Assembly (NCBI GenBank): GCA_964371305.1
Contig: CAYJLA010000001.1
Location: 52,571-116,570, forward strand
Length of the DNA: 64,000 nucleotides
Reading direction: 5' to 3'
From: CAYJLA01 sp964371305
Lineage (GTDB): Bacteria; Bacillota_I; Bacilli_A; RFN20; CAG-826
In this document: one piece after another, positions 18,074 through 26,916 of the stretch
Layout: each line of letters starts with the position of its first letter
Numbering within the stretch: position 1 is the first letter of the stretch
Translations under genes and position numbers: made by a program
The notes under the pieces: model-generated
Told to the model about the DNA's origin: nothing
Seen by the model: only the letters and a program-made list of their open reading frames with translations
The model's database searches: none

Positions 18074-19659
18074 TTAGACACTAATAAACTTTTTACGTAT
18101 TCAATTTCTACAGTTTCATCTAACCTTGGAAACAACGGTTCCTTTTTTACAGTTTGGATGTTATTGAATTCTTTAAATAGCTTTATAAACTTATAATCTC
18201 TCTTTTCACCATCTATACCTAATTGATCAAGTAATTCATCAGATTTAAATATAAGGACAGGTTTAAGCATTATCGCACTAACATATAAAATATTTGAAAG
18301 TCTAAACATAACTGACTTTAAGTTGTTTTGGGTAGACTCCTCTTTTGCAAGTGTCCAAGGAGTAGTTTCTTCGATATACTTATTGCCTCTTGAAAGTAGT
18401 TCCATAACTTTTATAAAAGCTTCTGTAATTCTTAAATCATCTAAATTATCTTCATATTGACTGATTGTATCATTTATCATGTCATCTATTTCTTTATCTT
18501 GAGTATTTATTGGTTCAATATAGCTAGGAATAACGCCATCAAAATATTTAGCCATCATAGAAACAGTTCTATTTAGTAAATTACCTAAATTATTAACTAA
18601 GTCCATATTAATTCTTTCAACGAATTGTTCTGGCGTAAATTGTCCTTCGTGACCAAAAACCACTTCCCTAGCAAGGTAATATCTAACTGCATCAACGCCA
18701 TATTTTTCAACAAGAGGATAAGGTGAAATAACATTGCCTTTTGATTTGGACATTTTCCCATCTTTCATCATTATTAAACCATGAACAAATTCTCTATCAG
18801 GCAACCTAAGTCCAAGCGATGTTAAAAACATTGGCCAGTATATCGCGTGGAATCTTGAAATTTCAGATCCTAATACGTGAATTATTTCACTTTCAGGATC
18901 TTCCCAAAATTTCTTGAACAAAGAGTCATCTTCGCTATTATAACCTAATGCACTTATGTAGTTAGTTAATGCATCGAGCCATACATACATTACATGTCTA
19001 TTATTTTCTAAAACAGGAACACCCCAATCAGTACTTGTTCTAGTAACGCTTAAGTCGTTCAGTCCAGGTTTTATGAAAGTATTAATCATTTCGTTCTTAC
19101 GTGATTCTGGATAACAAAAATGAGGATTTTCGTTATATAACTTCAAAACATCATCAACATATTTTTTACACTTAAAAAAATAACTTTCTTCTGTAGCTTT
19201 TTGTACTGGCCTTCCACAATCTGGACAAACATAGTTGCCGTTTAATTGAGTTTCGGTCCAAAAAGATTCACACGGAGTGCAATACCATCCTTCATATGAA
19301 CCAAGATAAATATCACCTTTATCTAACATTTTTGTAAAGACGTGCTGTACAGTTTTTACATGTTGAGGATTTGTAGTTCTAATAAAACCATCATTAGATA
19401 TATCCATCAACTTCCAAAGATCCAAGAACTTATTGGCAGTCATATCAACATACTCTTGTGGAGTGACATTATTTTTTAATGCTACTTCTTTAACTTTTTG
19501 ACCATGTTCATCCATACCAGTAAGAAAGTATGTTTCAAAACCTCTTAGTCTTTTGTAGCGTGCAAAAATATCACACATAGTTGTACAATATGCATGCCCA
19601 ATATGAGCGTTTCCACTAGCGTAATAAATTGGTGTTGTGATATAAAACCTTTTTTTCAT
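18070..19659 (-). CDS. metG: methionine-tRNA ligase
   Basis: 529 residues. Class I synthetase signatures: HIGH at 19-22 and KMSKS near residue 300. Zinc module cysteines are in CTPC and CPDC. It ends soon after the anticodon-binding helical bundle and lacks the C-terminal Trbp111-type tRNA-binding domain found in Bacillus MetRS, so it is the short form. Ribosome site GAGGT upstream of 19659. It lies downstream of rpmE, separated by a terminator. No T-box leader fits in the 50-base gap. Confidence 0.97.
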   Translation of the reverse strand: MKKRFYITTPIYYASGNAHIGHAYCTTMCDIFARYKRLRGFETYFLTGMDEHGQKVKEVALKNNVTPQEYVDMTANKFLDLWKLMDISNDGFIRTTNPQHVKTVQHVFTKMLDKGDIYLGSYEGWYCTPCESFWTETQLNGNYVCPDCGRPVQKATEESYFFKCKKYVDDVLKLYNENPHFCYPESRKNEMINTFIKPGLNDLSVTRTSTDWGVPVLENNRHVMYVWLDALTNYISALGYNSEDDSLFKKFWEDPESEIIHVLGSEISRFHAIYWPMFLTSLGLRLPDREFVHGLIMMKDGKMSKSKGNVISPYPLVEKYGVDAVRYYLAREVVFGHEGQFTPEQFVERINMDLVNNLGNLLNRTVSMMAKYFDGVIPSYIEPINTQDKEIDDMINDTISQYEDNLDDLRITEAFIKVMELLSRGNKYIEETTPWTLAKEESTQNNLKSVMFRLSNILYVSAIMLKPVLIFKSDELLDQLGIDGEKRDYKFIKLFKEFNNIQTVKKEPLFPRLDETVEIEYVKSLLVSK

Positions 19660-19667
19660 ATATTTAC

Positions 19668-19700
19668 CTCGTCAAAATAAAAAACCGCATTAAGCGGTTT
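19668..19700 (-). terminator. terminator of rpmE
   Basis: Stem AAACCGC / GCGGTTT (19681-19687 and 19693-19699). On the minus strand it is followed by TTTTTTATTTT. It lies 11 bases beyond the rpmE stop. Confidence 0.85.
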
Positions 19701-19710
19701 TAAATAATAC

Positions 19711-19917
19711 TTATTTTTTAATTCCGTATTTTTTGTTGAATTTATCAACACGTCCGTCCGCTTGAACGAAACGTTGTTTACCAGTATAGAATGGATGACA
19801 ATTTGAACATGTATCAACTTTAATTTCTTTTAAAACTGAACCTGTTTCGAATTTAGCACCACATGATACACATGTGACTTCACATGGTTGGTAATTTGGA
19901 TGTACACCTTTTTTCAT
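19711..19917 (-). CDS. rpmE: 50S ribosomal protein L31, zinc-binding (C+) type
   Basis: 68 residues, MKKGVHPNYQPCEVTCVSC onward. It has the four-cysteine set of zinc-containing L31 (two in CEVTCVSC plus CSNC) and the conserved HPFYTGKQRFVQADGRVDKF segment. GGAGG upstream. A good promoter (19971-19999) and a leader hairpin (19933-19955) precede it, and a terminator follows, so it is a single-gene unit. Confidence 0.97.
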   Translation of the reverse strand: MKKGVHPNYQPCEVTCVSCGAKFETGSVLKEIKVDTCSNCHPFYTGKQRFVQADGRVDKFNKKYGIKK

Positions 19918-19932
19918 AATTAATTCCTCCAG

Positions 19933-19955
19933 CCTTGGATCTTTTTAGTCCAAAG
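19933..19955 (-). promoter_or_regulatory. leader hairpin of rpmE, possible L31 autoregulatory element
   Basis: In the rpmE 5' leader the minus strand reads CTTTGGA, an eight-to-nine base loop, then TCCAAGG: a seven-pair stem placed three bases before the GGAGG ribosome site. Ribosomal L31 leaders that bind the protein are known in Firmicutes. The position fits, but I cannot confirm a match to the described motif. Confidence 0.45.
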
Positions 19956-19970
19956 AAAGTATGCCTAATT

Positions 19971-19999
19971 ATGATATATTACTTTGTAATGCTTGTCAA
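19971..19999 (-). promoter_or_regulatory. promoter of rpmE
   Basis: Minus strand TTGACA (19994-19999) and TATCAT (19971-19976) with a 17-base spacer: near consensus. Confidence 0.8.
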
Positions 20000-20005
20000 C
20001 TATTT

Positions 20006-20045
20006 ACAATAAAAGAAAAACCGCTAAGCATTATACTTAACGGTT
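20006..20045 (-). terminator. terminator after small membrane protein gene
   Basis: Ten-pair stem AACCGTTAAG / CTTAGCGGTT with one G-U pair (20019-20028 and 20036-20045). Minus-strand tail TTTTTCTTTT. Confidence 0.85.
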
Positions 20046-20063
20046 CTAGATTTAATTAATATC

Positions 20064-20303
20064 TTATATGTTGATAATACGTAAGATTCTACCTTGTAAA
20101 ATCATTAAAACAAGATCAGCGATCCAAACGATGTTCCAACCAAGGAAAAATCTTAAAAGAGCCGCTACAATTTTACCATCTCTAATTCTTGTGAATACAC
20201 CTAAGAATAAAGCTGTTACAGGAATAATTGCTAAAATAATACTTGCAGTTCTTCCAATACCAAAGTAGTCATGACCTCTAGTTCTAGTTTTTCTTTTTGC
20301 CAT
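20064..20303 (-). CDS. small two-helix membrane protein
   Basis: 79 residues from ATG at 20303, which has GGAGG eight bases upstream; TTG at 20318 is rejected because it lies inside that ribosome site. A basic N-terminus (MAKRKTRTRG) precedes two hydrophobic helices (about 21-43, IILAIIPVTALFLGVF, and 50-72, LLRFFLGWNIVWIADLVLMIL). The N-terminal charge suggests both ends are cytoplasmic. It forms its own transcription unit ending at a strong terminator. No family recognised. Confidence 0.75.
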   Translation of the reverse strand: MAKRKTRTRGHDYFGIGRTASIILAIIPVTALFLGVFTRIRDGKIVAALLRFFLGWNIVWIADLVLMILQGRILRIINI

Positions 20304-20394
20304 TTTATTGTCCTCCAATTAACTATTAAAAATATACCACACAAAAATATATATTTAAACACAAATGTTGCCAGCGATACAATTAACGAAAGAA

Positions 20395-21126
20395 TTACAT
20401 GATTGGAAAATTATATATTTCTCCTTCAATTTCGATACCAAATTCGTTAAAAGTTGTAGAAAGCGTTTCATTACTGCTGCTGTTTTGAATAAAATGCGAA
20501 AACACTCCTTCATTTAACGTAAAATTAACATCTACATCATTATTCTCTTCATTAAACATGTAACTTGTTTGTATATCAACTTCAAAAATTTCATCATCTT
20601 TTTGGATAATACTTTTAAAAATTGTTTGTTCATCATCAAACGTAATTAAAATATCATTTAATATATCCTCATTATATGAAATCACATTATCTGCCTCAGC
20701 GCTTAGTTCAACTATAAAACTTTCTATTTCTGTTTCACTTAGTTGTTCTTTAATTAAACTTCCACTAACGAGGTCTTCTTCGATATTATAATAAACTTCT
20801 TCGTTTTTTAAAGTCCAAGACTTTCTTTCGCTCAATAGCATACTGTTTTCATCTTCAATTTTGATATATTTATATAAATATTCTTCGTCTAAGTTAACAT
20901 AAGTCTCTATTGAACGAGTAATGATTTCGTCATCTACTATATCTATAATTTTTTGTTCTATTTTTACTGCATTAATCTCGATAGTTTTTGACAAATAATT
21001 TTCGACCAAAACACGGAATTCCAAATCACTCAAATAAATTGTGCTATCAGTTAATTCACTGCTAGGTTTGCCACAAGATGAAATAATTAATGGCAATAAG
21101 AATAAAAATAGCAATTTGGTTTTCAT
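20395..21126 (-). CDS. lipoprotein, last gene of the prepilin-like cluster
   Basis: 243 residues starting MKTKLLFLFLLPLIISSC, lipobox ISSC. The mature region is acidic and beta-rich. It is a paralogue of the lipoprotein at 17306 (shared YVNL/V...YLY.Y, W.L...E/D.YY/FY and DLVSGS/NLLTGS blocks). It begins nine bases after the prepilin-like gene on the same strand, so the two are co-transcribed. Composition gives no enzyme motif. It may be an extracellular partner of the prepilin-like protein, but that rests only on position. Confidence 0.75.
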   Translation of the reverse strand: MKTKLLFLFLLPLIISSCGKPSSELTDSTIYLSDLEFRVLVENYLSKTIEINAVKIEQKIIDIVDDEIITRSIETYVNLDEEYLYKYIKIEDENSMLLSERKSWTLKNEEVYYNIEEDLVSGSLIKEQLSETEIESFIVELSAEADNVISYNEDILNDILITFDDEQTIFKSIIQKDDEIFEVDIQTSYMFNEENNDVDVNFTLNEGVFSHFIQNSSSNETLSTTFNEFGIEIEGEIYNFPIM

Positions 21127-21135
21127 ATTATTTCC

Positions 21136-22710
21136 TTACCTATCTACTAATTCAACATATGCGTATCTAGTATAAACGTTTGTTGTAACTCGTATACTTG
21201 ATCCATGAGAGTTTTTTACATATAAATAAATAGTCTTTTGACGCGAACGCACTAGACCACTAGGACAATAGTTCCAATATCCGTCTCCTTGATCAACAAA
21301 CCAATCGATTATTCCTCCACTTCGTGAATAATTCATAGTTATTCCAGTAGTTTCTCTTGATAATGGATTAGTAGTTGTTAAAACATATTCTTCATAAACT
21401 CTATCTGCAATAGTAGACAACTTATCTCGATATACTGAGTTTAATCTATAATACACATCAAAACCTTGGTATTGTCCTATTCGTTCTATTGCGCTAATCG
21501 GCATAAACTGCCATTTTTGCTTTTCATAATCATAAGTAATTGTTTGTGATTTGTTGTATGCATCATTAAACTTGATAATAATATCCGACTTATTGTATGT
21601 CGTTTTAATTTTATTATAGAAATTACTAGGATCTAGTATTGGTAAACCAACATATCCATCTTTAGTGTCTTCAAAGAAACTATTGTAAACATTTTCAAAA
21701 TCATTAATGACTTCATTTGTAGAAGTTTCTTTTCTATCAATCTCATATACAGCGGCATTATCAAAAACCCCTTTTGACACGCCATCATTTGGTACATTGA
21801 ACAAGTACCAATCCCCCAAATCGCTTTGAATATAATAGTCTCCACCACCTTCAGGATAATTGATAGTAACATCTTGGGAATCCTTTGCATTATCACCATA
21901 AGCTATAACATATTGATCGTAAATCAAATCCATTTCATCATAAAATGACTTAAGATTTGCCTCTGTTTGTCTACCGATATCAGCATTAAATACATATTTT
22001 GACCACTCTACTTGAACGTTTGCGTTTTCATAGACGTAAATATTATCATATTCTCCGATGTATCTTCCACGATGATAAGGATGTTCGTTTTCTGAATCGC
22101 TTTCTGGATAAAACAATATATCACGAGGAACAGTAACTGAATTGTAAAATCTACTTGCGTACTCAGTACCTTTATATACAAATATCATTTGATATTTTGC
22201 GTAATGATCATAATACTCATCTATCCCCAGTGCGGTTGTACTATATCCCCATGAACCAAATTTAGCATCATCTAAAGTATCTGTTCTTACACAACCATAG
22301 GCTGTTTCAAGCAAGATAGAATTCAAGGTTGCAGCTTCTAAAGTGCTTAATAAACCAACTAAACAACCATTATAAACATAGTATTCTTCTAACGCTCCAC
22401 GTTCCGTTTCTACCCACGTAATTCCATCGTTTCCCAACATGTAATATATTGAGTCTCTTGAAATGACTGTGTCTTCTTTTGGAATTAAAACCGTTGGTAT
22501 TCCAGTTGAAATGTTGCCAATATATCCATCTTGAGCGTCGGTTGAATATTCAGTGTACGCTAATTCTAAATCAAGTTGTAATTCATTGTTTTCGGCGTTT
22601 TGAAGCAAAATAGTAAATGTTGGAATAAGTATTCCAGCCAATACACCAATTATTGCAATGACAATTACTAGTTCAACTATTGTAAATCCATCTCTGTATA
22701 TTTTTTTCAT
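21136..22710 (-). CDS. large prepilin-like (type IV pilin N-methylation motif) protein
   Basis: 524 residues. The N-terminus is a clear class III signal: short basic leader, G8 then FTIVELVIVIAIIGVLAGILIP, with Glu at mature position 5 (E13). Processing by a prepilin peptidase after G8 is expected. Typical pilins have 130-200 residues, so the ~500-residue exposed part is unusual. Two similar segments, 47-65 and 337-355, share an aromatic-rich pattern ending in DGY(I/V)G, which hints at an internal duplication. A WxVxxGDGYWxYCP-type region lies near the C-terminus. No assembly ATPase or peptidase is in the window. GAGG precedes the ATG. Confidence 0.8.
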   Translation of the reverse strand: MKKIYRDGFTIVELVIVIAIIGVLAGILIPTFTILLQNAENNELQLDLELAYTEYSTDAQDGYIGNISTGIPTVLIPKEDTVISRDSIYYMLGNDGITWVETERGALEEYYVYNGCLVGLLSTLEAATLNSILLETAYGCVRTDTLDDAKFGSWGYSTTALGIDEYYDHYAKYQMIFVYKGTEYASRFYNSVTVPRDILFYPESDSENEHPYHRGRYIGEYDNIYVYENANVQVEWSKYVFNADIGRQTEANLKSFYDEMDLIYDQYVIAYGDNAKDSQDVTINYPEGGGDYYIQSDLGDWYLFNVPNDGVSKGVFDNAAVYEIDRKETSTNEVINDFENVYNSFFEDTKDGYVGLPILDPSNFYNKIKTTYNKSDIIIKFNDAYNKSQTITYDYEKQKWQFMPISAIERIGQYQGFDVYYRLNSVYRDKLSTIADRVYEEYVLTTTNPLSRETTGITMNYSRSGGIIDWFVDQGDGYWNYCPSGLVRSRQKTIYLYVKNSHGSSIRVTTNVYTRYAYVELVDR

Positions 22711-22762
22711 TTATTCCTCATTTAAATATTTAATTTAAATATACAATTTTATAACACACTTA

Positions 22763-23515
22763 TTAATTTCTTACAAACTTATTAATCAAATTGACTGACA
22801 TTTCTTGCTGTTCACTAACACTAATAGTAGCTTCTCCATCGCCTATTTGTTCACCATAATTTCCAAAATATGAATGATTGCCACCATCGATTATTTCATA
22901 TGATGCATTAGGTGGATTGAGTTTTTTTGTATTATTATAAGACTCTAAATTTATTACTTTATCTTCACTTCCTACAATTGATAAGACATTTAAGTTGGTA
23001 TTGCTTAAATCAGTTGATGAATAACTAGCTAAAAATATTGCTCCTGAAAAAGATAAATAGTTACTAGATAAATATTCCGACATGAAAACTCCTCCAAGTG
23101 AGTGTCCACACATATACCAATTCAATTGTTTGTCTTGAAATTTATTAATAACTTTATCTGCACCATTCATATCGAAAAATGCTAAATTGAATGGCATCTC
23201 TACAATGATTGTAAGAATATTTTCTTTAGCAAGTAAATGCATTAAAGTAGAATAAGCTTTTGCTTCTACCAACCCTCCAGGATAAAAAATAACAGCGTCT
23301 TGATAATCCGTTTTTGGTTCAAATATATATAAATTGTCTTCTTTTGAAACACTTACTGTTTCACTTGAAACTAGCGAATCAACAGCCACTTTGTCAGCTT
23401 TATAGTAGTTACCGACATAAATAAAAAAAGCAATTGTTGAAAGTAATACAATTATGGAAAACACAATACCGACTACAGTAAGCACTTTAATAACCTTACT
23501 CTTCTTTGTCTTCAT
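22763..23515 (-). CDS. membrane-anchored alpha/beta hydrolase
   Basis: 250 residues. A single N-terminal helix (about 9-32) anchors a hydrolase-fold domain on the outside. The nucleophile elbow is GHSLGG in the MCGHSLGG region; the acid is probably in GSEDKVI and the His in GGNHSYFG, so the Ser-Asp-His triad is complete. It resembles the dienelactone-hydrolase/alpha-beta hydrolase 5 group; substrate unknown. It overlaps the upstream gene by 20 bases and lies 52 bases before the prepilin-like gene, so it is part of one transcription unit. Confidence 0.8.
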   Translation of the reverse strand: MKTKKSKVIKVLTVVGIVFSIIVLLSTIAFFIYVGNYYKADKVAVDSLVSSETVSVSKEDNLYIFEPKTDYQDAVIFYPGGLVEAKAYSTLMHLLAKENILTIIVEMPFNLAFFDMNGADKVINKFQDKQLNWYMCGHSLGGVFMSEYLSSNYLSFSGAIFLASYSSTDLSNTNLNVLSIVGSEDKVINLESYNNTKKLNPPNASYEIIDGGNHSYFGNYGEQIGDGEATISVSEQQEMSVNLINKFVRN

Positions 23516-24098
23516 ACTTTATTTCCTTATATTCTTTAGTCCATAAAACTTCAGGCACATACAATACTTCTTTTGAGACATTTGGATTAAACATTATTAA
23601 ATTAATACCCATTTTAAATTGTGTGAATTGACTACTTCTTACATAAACAAAATGTAAGTATACTATATCCTCTCCTGCTAGTTCTTTATTTAATTTAAAC
23701 ATTACTGGTTCAGACAAGTCTTCAGTCAAAAACATCTTTAGTTTTTTATCGTGTGATTTATCACTTGAATCAAACTTATAATCGTTTAAATTCTTATTAA
23801 TTCGTTCATATAAGTGGGGATTTGCAGAGTATTTTATTTGAGGTGAGAATATAATCCACGATGGATAATAGTCATCATTATAGTCGTTATTTGACCAGGT
23901 TTTGATTGTATATGCATATGTAATGTTCGCTTCCAAAATTAATTTTTTTCTATCAATATAGTTCTTCGTAAACATTCCAAACATCTTATCTCTTAAGGTA
24001 TTTTTTCCTTGCAGAAATATTATTTGTTTTTTACTTAAATATGGTTTTCTGTCTTCGTAATGTCTCTTAACATCATTTAGTATGGCTTCGTATGACAT
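23496..24098 (-). CDS. hypothetical cytoplasmic protein, first gene of the prepilin-like cluster
   Basis: 200 residues from ATG at 24098. No signal peptide or membrane helix. A charged N-terminal helix (MSYEAILNDVKRHYEDRK) is followed by a mixed alpha/beta region rich in Tyr and Asn. I do not recognise it. A perfect TATAAT (24105-24110, minus strand) ends six bases before this ATG and there is no ribosome site, so the mRNA should start at the ATG itself. The gene overlaps the downstream hydrolase by 20 bases. Confidence 0.65.
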   Translation of the reverse strand: MSYEAILNDVKRHYEDRKPYLSKKQIIFLQGKNTLRDKMFGMFTKNYIDRKKLILEANITYAYTIKTWSNNDYNDDYYPSWIIFSPQIKYSANPHLYERINKNLNDYKFDSSDKSHDKKLKMFLTEDLSEPVMFKLNKELAGEDIVYLHFVYVRSSQFTQFKMGINLIMFNPNVSKEVLYVPEVLWTKEYKEIKYEDKEE

Positions 24099-24104
24099 AT
24101 TTTT

Positions 24105-24110
24105 ATTATA
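24105..24110 (-). promoter_or_regulatory. -10 box giving a leaderless mRNA
   Basis: Minus-strand TATAAT six bases before ATG 24098. It is divergent from the tldD promoter. Confidence 0.5.
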
Positions 24111-24117
24111 CAATAAA

Positions 24118-24146
24118 TTGTATCTAGTGTATTATATTTGTATATT
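24118..24146 (+). promoter_or_regulatory. promoter of tldD-tldE
   Basis: TTGTAT (24118-24123), a 17-base spacer, then TATATT (24141-24146), 16 bases before the tldD ATG. Confidence 0.6.
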
Positions 24147-24162
24147 TAGAAAGGAGATAAAT

Positions 24163-25557
24163 ATGATTTCAAAATCTCTAGCATTAGAAGTTTTAAATGT
24201 AGGTTTGTCTACTGGGGCTGATTTTGCTGAAATTTATGTCGAAAAAAATAACTCAAACGTAATGAGTTTAGAAAATGGTAAACTTGATGAAATGTCTAGT
24301 GGCATTACTTTTGGCGCAGGCGTACGTCTACTAAAAGAAAATAGATCGGTCTATGGATATTCAAACAATTTATCTAAAAAGTCTTTGGTTGAACTTGCTC
24401 ACAAACTATCGTTGTCGTTTAAAGGTAAGCAAGAATTAAGTGTTGAATCACTTAGAGTAAAAAAGGTGAAGAACATTTCGCCACTATTAGAACCTTTATC
24501 AACTACTCCAGTTGAAAAGAAAATTGGTTTAATAAAACAATATGATGAAATACTTAAATCATACGATGAAAGAATAGTCAGAAGAGTAGTGACTTTTATT
24601 GACTACAAAAAAGATGTAAGTATATTTAACTCAAATGGGTTAATATTCAACGACTCAAAAGAAAGAGGTAGACTTGCAGTAGTTGCTGTAGCAAGCGAAA
24701 ATGGTTTAATAGAAACGAGTTTTGAAGGGCCAGGAGCTTCTGCTGGTTTTGAATTTTTTGAAAAACTTGATAAAAATGATATTGCAACAAGGGTTGCTCG
24801 CACTGCTGTTGAAAACTTAACTGCAAAAGAGTGTCCATCTGGTAGAATGCCTGTAATTATTGGAAATGGTTTTGGCGGCGTTTTATTCCACGAAGCGTGT
24901 GGCCATTCACTAGAAGCTACTTCTGTTGCAAAAAATTTATCTGTATTCTCTAACATGGTTGGAGAACAAATCGCAAGCGAAGTTGTTACTGCGTATGATG
25001 ATGGAACAATACCTAACGCATGGGGAAGTAATAACATTGATGACGAAGGCAATTTAACTGAAAAGACATGTTTGATCAAAAACGGTATCTTAACAAATTA
25101 TTTAATTGATGATTTCAACGGAAGAAGAATGAACAAAAAAGGTAATGGCGCTACTCGCAGACAATCATATAAATATGAACCAACAAGTAGAATGTCTAAT
25201 ACTTATATCGCAGAAGGCGAAAGTAACTTAGAAGAAATGCTTGCTGCTACTGAATTAGGGTTATATGCTGCAAGTTTAGGCGGAGGAAGCGTAAACACAA
25301 GTACTGGCGAATTTAATTTTGCTGTTAATGAAGGTTATATTGTAAGAAATGGGAAAATTTGTGAACGCGTTAGAGGTGCTACATTAATTGGAACTGGAAA
25401 AGATATTTTGATGAATATCGATATGGTGGGTAAAGATTTATCTAGAGCGCAAGGTATGTGTGGTTCTGTAAGTGGGTCTATCCCTACCGATGTTGGACAA
25501 CCAACATTACGTGTAAAAGATATTTTAGTAGGTGGAAACGGAGGAGAATTAAAATGA
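24163..25557 (+). CDS. tldD: metalloprotease TldD
   Basis: 464 residues from ATG 24163, chosen for AAAGGAG upstream; the frame is open back to 24082 but has no ribosome site there. The zinc protease motif HEACGH (HExxxH) lies near residue 244, followed by SLEAT. TldD/TldE (PmbA) form a heterodimeric protease that in other bacteria degrades or trims unfolded and ribosomally made peptides. The gene overlaps tldE by four bases (ATGA), so the pair is translationally coupled. Confidence 0.95.
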   Translation: MISKSLALEVLNVGLSTGADFAEIYVEKNNSNVMSLENGKLDEMSSGITFGAGVRLLKENRSVYGYSNNLSKKSLVELAHKLSLSFKGKQELSVESLRVKKVKNISPLLEPLSTTPVEKKIGLIKQYDEILKSYDERIVRRVVTFIDYKKDVSIFNSNGLIFNDSKERGRLAVVAVASENGLIETSFEGPGASAGFEFFEKLDKNDIATRVARTAVENLTAKECPSGRMPVIIGNGFGGVLFHEACGHSLEATSVAKNLSVFSNMVGEQIASEVVTAYDDGTIPNAWGSNNIDDEGNLTEKTCLIKNGILTNYLIDDFNGRRMNKKGNGATRRQSYKYEPTSRMSNTYIAEGESNLEEMLAATELGLYAASLGGGSVNTSTGEFNFAVNEGYIVRNGKICERVRGATLIGTGKDILMNIDMVGKDLSRAQGMCGSVSGSIPTDVGQPTLRVKDILVGGNGGELK

Positions 25558-26873
25558 ATGTAAATAAATTTTTTGAAGTAGCGAAAAATAAAGGTGTTAC
25601 TGAATCAGAAATTAAAACAAGTAGAAGTTACTCGCTTAGTGTTTCTCTTTTTAGAAGTGAAATTTCCAACTATACGTTAAGTGATATTACTAGTATTAAT
25701 GCACGCGGCATTTATAATGGTCAAATGTCTTCTGTAATGTGTGAACTTGATGATAAGACTACTCCTGCATATTTAGTTGAAAAAATTGTTACTAATGCAT
25801 CTTTATTAGAAAAGGATGTCGTAGCTCCAATATTTAAAGGAAGTAAAAAGTACTTTAAGAAGAAAATTGATAGTTCCAAAGTTTTTGAACTCCCATTAGA
25901 TAAAAAGATTGAAAATCTATACGAAATTGAAAGAAAACTAAAAGAGTACGATTCACGCATAGTCGAAATTGAACACTTAGTTTATGAAGAAGAAGCAAGT
26001 GAATATAAATTAAACAATTCTCACGGTTTAAAACTTGGTCAAAAGGCCGGATACTTTGTTTATTATGCGTATGTAAAAGTTAAAGAAAATGATGAAGTTA
26101 AAACAGGTGGAGATGTATTTGTTTCAAGCAACACAGATGAGTTCAATATTGACTTATTTGTAGAGGAAGTTGCAAAAGATGCATTAAGCAAACTAGGCGG
26201 AACTCAATGTGCTAGCAAAAAATATAATGTCGTTTTAAATAACGATGTTACAGCATCTTTGTTAAGGGCATATTTATCTAACATGTCAGCTGAACAAGTT
26301 CAAAAAGGTTCATCATTATTTATAGGCAAACTTAATCAACAAATCGCCAACAAAAAACTCACTGTAAGCGAGATGCCACTACTCAAAACTCCATTTTTTA
26401 AATATTTCGATGCTGAAGGTGTTGCGTGCACAAACAAGAAAATTGTTGATAAAGGAGTTTTAACTACTTATGCACACAATATTGAAACTGCAACAAAAGA
26501 TGGTGTAGAATCAACTGGTAATGCAAGCGGTTCAACTGGTAGCGGAATCTCTCTATCAACACTAGTTGTAAAACCAGGTAAACTTACTGAAGAAGAGTTA
26601 TTTGCAAAAGTTGGTAACGGTATTTATATCACTTCTTTAGAAGGGTTACATTCAGGATTAAATGCGCAATCTGGACATTTTTCCTTAAAGTGTGAAGGTT
26701 TCATGATTGTTGATGGTAAAATTGATCATCCATTAAGTTTGATCACTATTGCCGGCAATTTAAAAGATATATTTGAAAACATTGCTGCTATAGGAAGTAA
26801 CGCAAAACTGAGATTATCCAATGCAATTACACCATCAATTATGGTTAAAAAAGTTGCTATTTCTGGTAAGTAA
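25554..26873 (+). CDS. tldE: TldD/PmbA family protein TldE
   Basis: 439 residues beginning MNVNKFFEVAKNKGVTESEIK; ATG 25554 overlaps the tldD stop and has GGAGG upstream. It keeps the family scaffold (STGNASGSTGSGIS region, GLHSGLNAQSGHFSLKCEGF) but lacks the HExxxH site, as expected for the non-catalytic partner of TldD. A bidirectional terminator follows. No microcin-like precursor gene is visible nearby, so a housekeeping role is more likely. Confidence 0.94.
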   Translation: MNVNKFFEVAKNKGVTESEIKTSRSYSLSVSLFRSEISNYTLSDITSINARGIYNGQMSSVMCELDDKTTPAYLVEKIVTNASLLEKDVVAPIFKGSKKYFKKKIDSSKVFELPLDKKIENLYEIERKLKEYDSRIVEIEHLVYEEEASEYKLNNSHGLKLGQKAGYFVYYAYVKVKENDEVKTGGDVFVSSNTDEFNIDLFVEEVAKDALSKLGGTQCASKKYNVVLNNDVTASLLRAYLSNMSAEQVQKGSSLFIGKLNQQIANKKLTVSEMPLLKTPFFKYFDAEGVACTNKKIVDKGVLTTYAHNIETATKDGVESTGNASGSTGSGISLSTLVVKPGKLTEEELFAKVGNGIYITSLEGLHSGLNAQSGHFSLKCEGFMIVDGKIDHPLSLITIAGNLKDIFENIAAIGSNAKLRLSNAITPSIMVKKVAISGK

Positions 26874-26879
26874 TAAAAA

Positions 26880-26915
26880 AATAAAATCGCCCTTATATGG
26901 GCGATTTTTTATTTG
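26880..26915. terminator. bidirectional terminator after tldE
   Basis: Stem AAATCGCCC (26884-26892) and GGGCGATTT (26899-26907) around TTATAT. T-runs lie on both sides; it is shared with the convergent M50-like gene. Confidence 0.85.
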
Positions 26916-26916
26916 T

